Source: Streptococcus parasanguinis
Lineage (GTDB): Bacteria; Bacillota; Bacilli; Lactobacillales; Streptococcaceae
DNA length: 7,178 nucleotides
Reading direction: 5' to 3'
Assembly (NCBI GenBank): GCA_018377375.1
Contig: JAGZZN010000074.1
Coordinates: forward strand, 1 to 7,178
Shown: positions 1-3,892 of the stretch, piece by piece
Position numbering within the stretch: position 1 is the stretch's first letter
How the letters are laid out: the number at the start of each line of letters is the position of its first letter
The notes under the pieces: model-generated
What the model was told of the DNA's origin: nothing
Databases searched by the model: none
The model's input: the letters and a program-made list of their open reading frames with translations, nothing else
Program-made: the position numbers and the translations under genes

Positions 1-42
1 CTTCCATTTAAGATGGCGCGCTTGGTTGACGAAAGTCGTTAA
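1..42 (+). CDS. 3' end of upstream gene (possible EcsB-type ABC permease)
   Basis: One frame, entering from outside the window, ends LPFKMARLVDESR and stops at TAA 40-42. A second frame stops at 9-11, and the third runs on into ccrZ. The fragment is too short to identify by itself. In streptococci, from memory, the gene before ccrZ is ecsB, the membrane subunit of the EcsAB ABC transporter, and a basic cytoplasmic tail after a last membrane helix would fit. The gene name is inferred from synteny only. The ccrZ promoter overlaps these final codons. Confidence 0.4.
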   Translation, partial: LPFKMARLVDESR

Positions 43-54
43 AATTAGTAAAAT
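26..54 (+). promoter_or_regulatory. sigma-A promoter for ccrZ-trmB
   Basis: The -35 box TTGACG (26-31) and the -10 box TAAAAT (49-54) are separated by exactly 17 bp, close to the sigma-A consensus. The expected transcription start is near 61, giving a leader of about 20 nt before the ccrZ start at 83. The -35 box lies inside the last codons of the upstream frame that ends at 42. The distance to the ccrZ ribosome binding site supports a real promoter. It has not been tested experimentally here. Confidence 0.65.
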
Positions 55-82
55 AGATTGGAAACTTTTTACGGAGGAAAAA

Positions 83-877
83 ATGGACTCGAATGAAAAA
101 GAGCTAAGCCTCACCCCAATTCCTGGGAAGAGTGGGAAGGCCTACATGGGGACCTACCCAGATGGTGGGCGCGTTTTTGTAAAAATGAATACGACCCCAA
201 TCCTTGCGGGTCTAGCAAAAGAACAGATTGCTCCTCAATTGTTATGGAGTCGACGCTTGCCAGATGGAAATGTGATGAGTGCTCAAGAATGGTTGAATGG
301 AGAAATTCTCACGCCAAATGGGATGTCGAAAAAACAAGTCGTCAATATTTTAACGAGATTGCACCGTTCTAGACCTTTGATGACTCAATTAAAAAAACTT
401 GGCTATCCTGTGGAATCTCCATTAGAATTGCTCAATTCTTGGAGTAACCGGTTGCCAATTGCCCTACGTCAGAACCACTATATCCAATCAGTCGTAAAGA
501 ATTTACGTAAGACAGTGCCTGCCTTTCGGGAGGATTATGCGACGATCGTCCACGGAGATGTTCGTCATAGTAACTGGATTGAGACAGAGAGCGGCTTGAT
601 TTATCTAGTCGATTGGGACTCTGTTCGTTTGACAGACCGGATGTTGGATGTGGCGCATATCTTGAGTCACTATATCCCAGATTCTAATTGGCGCGATTGG
701 TTAGGCTATTATGGCTACAAGTACAATCAAAAAGTATTTGATAAACTCTATTGGTTTGGTCAATACTCTTTCTTGTGCCAAATTGCTAAATACTATGAAA
801 ATAATGATTTAGAAAATGTCAATCGCGAGATCTATGCTCTGCGCAATTTCCGGTTGAAATATGGAAAGGAAATATGA
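83..877 (+). CDS. ccrZ: CcrZ, cell-cycle regulator with choline-kinase/APH-like fold
   Basis: This 264-residue protein matches the length and sequence I recall for pneumococcal CcrZ, which interacts with FtsZ at midcell and stimulates DnaA-dependent replication initiation. The fold is that of aminoglycoside/choline phosphotransferases. K34 in VFVK and E47 are the likely ATP-site pair. The catalytic loop is HGDVRHSNW (157-165, with D159 and N164), and the metal-binding VDWDS follows at 176-180 (D177). All key residues are present, so it should be a competent kinase; its substrate cannot be read from sequence. I chose ATG 83 because GGAGG (73-77) sits 5 nt upstream and the length then matches the family. 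An in-frame TTG at 26 would add 19 residues but is the -35 box of the promoter. The stop overlaps the trmB start. Neighbouring trmB is the usual streptococcal partner. Confidence 0.93.
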   Translation: MDSNEKELSLTPIPGKSGKAYMGTYPDGGRVFVKMNTTPILAGLAKEQIAPQLLWSRRLPDGNVMSAQEWLNGEILTPNGMSKKQVVNILTRLHRSRPLMTQLKKLGYPVESPLELLNSWSNRLPIALRQNHYIQSVVKNLRKTVPAFREDYATIVHGDVRHSNWIETESGLIYLVDWDSVRLTDRMLDVAHILSHYIPDSNWRDWLGYYGYKYNQKVFDKLYWFGQYSFLCQIAKYYENNDLENVNREIYALRNFRLKYGKEI

Positions 878-1509
878 GAGTTAGAAATCGCAAGGGAGCG
901 ACTGAATTATTAGAAGCGAATCCGCAATATGTGGTCCTAAATCCAGAAGATGCCAAGGGAAAGTGGCATGAAATTTTTGGGAATGACCATCCTATTCATA
1001 TCGAAGTGGGCAGCGGGAAAGGGGCCTTTATTACTGGGATGGCCAGGGCCAATCCAGAGATCAACTACATCGGAATTGATATTCAAAAATCGGTCTTGAG
1101 TTATGCTTTAGATAAGGTCTTAGAAGCTGATGTTCCTAACATTAAATTGCTTTGGGTAGACGGAGATAGCTTGACCAACTATTTTGAAGATGGGGAAATT
1201 GATCAACTCTATCTGAATTTTTCAGATCCTTGGCCTAAGAAACGTCATGAGAAGCGTCGCTTGACTTACAAGACCTTCCTAGACACCTTCAAGCAAATTC
1301 TTCCAGAACATGGGGAGATTCACTTTAAAACAGATAATCGAGGTCTGTTTGAATACAGTTTGGTGAGCTTTTCACAGTATGGTATGACTTTGAAGGGAGT
1401 CTGGCTAGACCTTCATGCTAGTGATTTTGAGGGGAATGTCATGACGGAATATGAGAAAAAGTTCTCAAGTAAAGGACAGGTCATTTACCGTGTAGAAGCA
1501 CAGTTTTAG
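874..1509 (+). CDS. trmB: TrmB, tRNA (guanine-N7)-methyltransferase
   Basis: TrmB uses S-adenosylmethionine to make m7G at position 46 in the variable loop of tRNAs. The 211-residue length is typical. Family motifs appear in order: the SAM-binding loop VGSGKG (45-50) after E44, the acidic ribose contact in IGIDIQ (D69), the signature SDPWPKKRH (117-125, with catalytic D118), FKTDN (151-155), and the C-terminal TEYEKKF (191-197). The start ATG overlaps the ccrZ stop as ATGA, with AAAGGA (865-870) just upstream, so translational coupling is likely. No terminator follows, so transcripts from the ccrZ promoter may continue into the rimP operon. Nothing looks degraded. Confidence 0.96.
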   Translation: MRVRNRKGATELLEANPQYVVLNPEDAKGKWHEIFGNDHPIHIEVGSGKGAFITGMARANPEINYIGIDIQKSVLSYALDKVLEADVPNIKLLWVDGDSLTNYFEDGEIDQLYLNFSDPWPKKRHEKRRLTYKTFLDTFKQILPEHGEIHFKTDNRGLFEYSLVSFSQYGMTLKGVWLDLHASDFEGNVMTEYEKKFSSKGQVIYRVEAQF

Positions 1510-1517
1510 CATATTCC

Positions 1518-1546
1518 TTGCAATCATTGGGGAATCGTGTTATAAT
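1518..1546 (+). promoter_or_regulatory. strong extended -10 promoter of the rimP-nusA-infB operon
   Basis: A -35 box TTGCAA (1518-1523) and a perfect -10 box TATAAT (1541-1546) are 17 bp apart. The extended -10 dinucleotide TG is at 1538-1539. This is the best promoter in the window and lies in the only sizeable gap before rimP. The expected transcript start is near 1553, giving a leader of about 60 nt. An imperfect inverted repeat (1513-1535) overlaps the -35 box. Confidence 0.88.
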
Positions 1547-1566
1547 ACCTTAAATGAATAGAAAAG

Positions 1567-1594
1567 GAGAGGCGGGGAAATATCTTCGCCTCTT
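1567..1594 (+). promoter_or_regulatory. leader hairpin upstream of rimP, possible RNA switch
   Basis: Bases 1568-1574 (AGAGGCG) pair perfectly with 1587-1593 (CGCCTCT). The stem extends inward through two G-U pairs, one G-C and one A-U to a 4-nt loop at 1579-1582, and outward by a G-U pair. No U-run follows, so it is not a standard terminator. The 3' arm can instead pair with the rimP Shine-Dalgarno: 1586-1594 with 1602-1610 makes 9 pairs, four of them wobble or A-U, with a 7-nt loop. The two folds exclude each other. The complementarity is visible in the sequence; regulatory use is inferred. Confidence 0.5.
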
Positions 1595-1601
1595 ATCTAT
1601 G

Positions 1602-1609
1602 AGGAGGTG
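1602..1609 (+). promoter_or_regulatory. rimP Shine-Dalgarno, overlapping the only canonical start codon
   Basis: AGGAGGTG matches the 16S rRNA anti-Shine-Dalgarno over eight bases. Its last three bases are the GTG that would be the conventional rimP start, so a ribosome paired here could not readily start there. The in-frame codon at a normal distance is ATC 1616-1618, 8 nt after GGAGG. Confidence 0.75.
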
Positions 1610-2086
1610 GCAACCATCGCAACGATTGTTGACTTAGTAACAGAAGTGATTCAGCCTGCCATCAAAGAACCATTTGAATTGGTCGATGTTGAATATGGCA
1701 AAATGGGTGGTGACTACGTCTTAAGCATTTTCGTAGACAAACCAGAAGGGATCACACTGAATGATACAGCGGATTTGACAGAAATCATTAGCCCGCTATT
1801 GGATCAAATCAAACCAGATCCATTTCCAGAACAGTACTTTTTAGAAGTTACCAGTCCTGGCTTGGAGAGACCTTTGAAAACCAAGGAAGCACTCGAGGGA
1901 GCTGTTGGCAAGTATGTCAATATCAGCTTGTATAAGGCTGTTGAAAAGCAAAAGGTCTTTGAGGGGAACTTGGTAGGTTTTGAAGAGGATGTTTTGACCA
2001 TTGAGTATATGGATAAAACACGAAAGAAAACTGTAGAAATTCCTTATAACCTTGTGTCCAAAGCAAGGTTGGCTGTAAAATTGTAA
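1607..2086 (+). CDS. rimP: RimP, 30S ribosomal subunit maturation factor
   Basis: RimP binds immature 30S subunits in the cytoplasm and assists assembly of the head and central domain. The protein has the two expected domains. The N-terminal domain carries ELVDVEY (24-30), VDKPEGI (43-49) and EVTSPGLERPL (80-90). The C-terminal Sm-like barrel runs from about residue 97 to the end at KARLAVKL (152-159). The 159-residue length is normal for streptococci. The given start is GTG 1607, the only canonical in-frame start before the conserved core, but it lies inside the Shine-Dalgarno sequence. The real start may be ATC at 1616, giving 156 residues. It is the first gene of an operon with nusA and infB, the common bacterial arrangement. 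The gap to nusA is 44 nt. Confidence 0.93.
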   Translation: MATIATIVDLVTEVIQPAIKEPFELVDVEYGKMGGDYVLSIFVDKPEGITLNDTADLTEIISPLLDQIKPDPFPEQYFLEVTSPGLERPLKTKEALEGAVGKYVNISLYKAVEKQKVFEGNLVGFEEDVLTIEYMDKTRKKTVEIPYNLVSKARLAVKL

Positions 2087-2103
2087 CAGAATGAAAGAAA
2101 GGA

Positions 2104-2122
2104 TGCCTTTATAGTAGAGGCA
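2104..2122 (+). promoter_or_regulatory. hairpin enclosing the nusA-proximal Shine-Dalgarno
   Basis: TGCCTTT (2104-2110) pairs with AGAGGCA (2116-2122) through 7 pairs, one of them G-U, around a 5-nt loop. The 3' arm holds AGAGG (2116-2120), the only Shine-Dalgarno near the nusA ATG at 2131 and already 10 nt away. A second candidate, AAAGGA (2098-2103), lies just before the hairpin. It would be about 9 nt from the ATG if the folded hairpin is skipped. The structure is visible; its effect on translation is inferred. Confidence 0.45.
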
Positions 2123-2130
2123 AGAAAAAC

Positions 2131-3273
2131 ATGAGTAAAGAAATGCTAGAAGCCTTCCGCATTTTGGAAGAAGACAAAGGGATCAAAAAAGAAGATATCA
2201 TCGAAGCCGTCACAGAATCATTGCGTTCAGCTTATCGCCGTCGTTATGGACAATCAGAAAGTGCAGCGATTGAATTCAATGAAAAAACTGGAGATTTCCG
2301 TGTTTATACGGTTCGTGAAGTGGTGGATGAAGTCTTTGATAGCCGTTTAGAAATCAGCTTGAAGGATGCCTTGGCCATTAGTTCTGCTTATGAGTTGGGG
2401 GATAAGATCAAGTTTGAAGAAGCACCAGCTGAATTTGGTCGTGTAGCAGCTCAATCTGCCAAACAAACCATCATGGAAAAAATGCGTAAGCAAACGCGCA
2501 CCATCACCTATAACACTTATAAAGAACATGAAAATGAAATCATGAGTGGAACAGTGGAGCGCTTTGACAATCGTTTTATCTATGTCAATCTTGGTTCGAT
2601 CGAAGCTCAATTGTCTAAGCAAGATCAAATTCCAGGAGAAGTGTTCCAATCTCATGACCGGATTGAAGTCTTTGTCTACAAGGTAGAAGATAATCCACGT
2701 GGTGTTAATGTCTTTGTTAGCCGAAGCCATCCTGAAATGATCAAACGTTTGATGGAACAAGAAATTCCTGAAGTTTATGATGGAACTGTTGAGATTATGA
2801 GTGTAGCGCGTGAAGCTGGAGATCGTACAAAAGTTGCGGTTCGTAGCCATAATCCAAACGTAGATGCGATTGGGACTATCGTTGGTCGTGGTGGATCGAA
2901 TATTAAAAAGATTACCAGCAAGTTCCACCCAGCTCGATACGATCAAAAATTAGACCGTATGGTTCCGACAGAAGAAAACATCGATGTCATCGAATGGGTT
3001 CCAGATCCAGCTGAATTCATCTACAATGCGATCGCTCCTGCAGAAGTGGACCAAGTTATTTTTGATGATGAAGATAGCAAACATGCTCTCGTTGTGGTTC
3101 CAGACAACAAATTATCTCTTGCTATTGGTCGTCGTGGTCAAAACGTTCGTTTGGCAGCTCATTTGACTGGTTACCGCATCGATATCAAATCTGCTAGTGA
3201 GTTCGAAGAAATGGAAGCAGCTCAAGAAACTTTTGAAGACCAAGTAGAAAGTGACGAAGAGCAAGTCGATTAA
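2131..3273 (+). CDS. nusA: NusA, transcription elongation/termination/antitermination factor
   Basis: NusA binds RNA polymerase and nascent RNA, promotes pausing and intrinsic termination, and takes part in rRNA antitermination. Domains in order: the polymerase-binding N-terminal domain (about 1-125), S1 domain (about 135-199), KH1 (about 205-300) with loop VGRGGS (251-256), and KH2 (about 305-352) with AIGRRGQNVRLAAHLTGW-like sequence (331-348, here ending GY). The 380-residue length is typical of Firmicutes, which lack the acidic-repeat domains of enterobacterial NusA. KH1 holds about 14 extra residues after its GxxG loop (roughly 265-282) relative to the Bacillus protein as I remember it. 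I recall the same insert in other streptococci. The C-terminal 25 residues are strongly acidic. Start is ATG 2131; the ribosome binding site is unusual (see the hairpin at 2104-2122). Confidence 0.96.
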   Translation: MSKEMLEAFRILEEDKGIKKEDIIEAVTESLRSAYRRRYGQSESAAIEFNEKTGDFRVYTVREVVDEVFDSRLEISLKDALAISSAYELGDKIKFEEAPAEFGRVAAQSAKQTIMEKMRKQTRTITYNTYKEHENEIMSGTVERFDNRFIYVNLGSIEAQLSKQDQIPGEVFQSHDRIEVFVYKVEDNPRGVNVFVSRSHPEMIKRLMEQEIPEVYDGTVEIMSVAREAGDRTKVAVRSHNPNVDAIGTIVGRGGSNIKKITSKFHPARYDQKLDRMVPTEENIDVIEWVPDPAEFIYNAIAPAEVDQVIFDDEDSKHALVVVPDNKLSLAIGRRGQNVRLAAHLTGYRIDIKSASEFEEMEAAQETFEDQVESDEEQVD

Positions 3274-3287
3274 GAGAGGGAGGGAAC

Positions 3288-3584
3288 ATGGTTAAAACAA
3301 GAAAAATCCCTTTAAGAAAATCTGTCGTTTCAAATGAAATCATTGATAAGCGCGATTTGCTCCGCATTGTCAAAAATAAAGAAGGACAAGTCTTTATCGA
3401 TCCAACTGGCAAAGCCAATGGTCGAGGTGCTTACATCAAGCTAGACAATGAAGAAGCGGCACTTGCTAAGAAAAAGAAAGTTTTTAATCGTAGCTTTAAT
3501 ATGGAAGTGGAAGAAGCTTTCTATGATGAATTGATCGCTTATGTAGATCATAAGGTGAAGAGAAGAGAGTTAGGCCTTGAATAA
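3288..3584 (+). CDS. ylxR: YlxR / RnpM family RNA-binding protein
   Basis: This is a 98-residue basic protein of the YlxR (DUF448) family. It carries RKIPLRKSVV (5-14), DPTGK (38-42) and the signature GRGAY (45-49), which forms the presumed RNA-binding surface. The Bacillus subtilis homologue was renamed RnpM after it was found to bind RNase P RNA and modulate its activity; carrying that role over here is inference. The protein has no cysteine, whereas many family members have one or two in the N-terminal motif. Start is ATG 3288 behind the purine-rich GAGGGAGGG, 14 nt after nusA. The last 8 nt overlap ylxQ, so the two are probably coupled. A pneumococcal YlxR structure is known, and the sequence here is very close to what I recall of it. 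Confidence 0.93.
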   Translation: MVKTRKIPLRKSVVSNEIIDKRDLLRIVKNKEGQVFIDPTGKANGRGAYIKLDNEEAALAKKKKVFNRSFNMEVEEAFYDELIAYVDHKVKRRELGLE

Positions 3585-3876
3585 GCAAAAGATAAGTAAT
3601 TTGTTGGGCTTGGCGCAAAGAGCAGGAAAACTCATTTCTGGAGAAGAACTCGTGATCAAAGCCATCCAGGAAGAAAAAGCAAAATTAGTTTTTCTGGCAA
3701 ATGATGCAGCTAGTAACCTGACAAAAAAGGTGACAGATAAGGGTCGCTATTATGAGGTTCAAGTATCTACCGTGTTTTCAACACTAGAATTAAGCACTGC
3801 AATTGGACGTGCCCGTAAGGTCGTCGCTGTTGTAGATGCTGGATTTTCAAAGAAAATGAGGTCTCTTATGGAATAG
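3577..3876 (+). CDS. ylxQ: YlxQ, L7Ae/L30e-family RNA-binding protein
   Basis: This 99-residue protein belongs to the L7Ae/L30e ribosomal-protein-like family, whose members bind kink-turn RNAs. Visible family features are LLGLAQRAGK (9-18), the GEELVIKAI helix (22-30), KLVFLANDAA (36-45) followed by NLTKK, and the C-terminal VVAVVDAGFSKKM (82-94). The start is TTG 3577: an in-frame TAG lies at 3571-3573, so no earlier start is possible, and the conserved region begins within a few residues. The Shine-Dalgarno is weak (AGAGAG, 3564-3569). Initiation probably depends on ribosomes finishing ylxR, whose stop lies 8 nt inside this gene. The precise cellular role is not settled. Confidence 0.92.
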   Translation: MNKQKISNLLGLAQRAGKLISGEELVIKAIQEEKAKLVFLANDAASNLTKKVTDKGRYYEVQVSTVFSTLELSTAIGRARKVVAVVDAGFSKKMRSLME

Positions 3877-3892
3877 AAGAGGAGGACAGCAA

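Noticed and set aside
26..82. N-terminal extension of CcrZ starting at TTG 26
   Set aside because: The TTG is the -35 box, while ATG 83 has GGAGG at correct spacing and gives the 264-residue family length.
1567..1594. The rimP leader hairpin as an intrinsic terminator or attenuator
   Set aside because: The stem is followed by TATCTATG rather than a T-run, so transcription termination there is not supported.
1599..1637. 12-codon frame starting at ATG 1599 and overlapping the rimP start region
   Set aside because: Its ATG lies before, not after, the Shine-Dalgarno, and no ribosome binding site precedes it. Most likely chance.
2103..2114. Three-codon mini-frame before nusA (ATG 2103, stop 2112)
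   Set aside because: AAAGG abuts the ATG with no spacing, so initiation is unlikely. Hairpin formation explains the sequence better.
2347..2946. Minus-strand open frame (199 codons) opposite nusA
   Set aside because: No recognisable domain, fully inside a well-conserved + strand gene, and its composition is explained by antisense of nusA codons.
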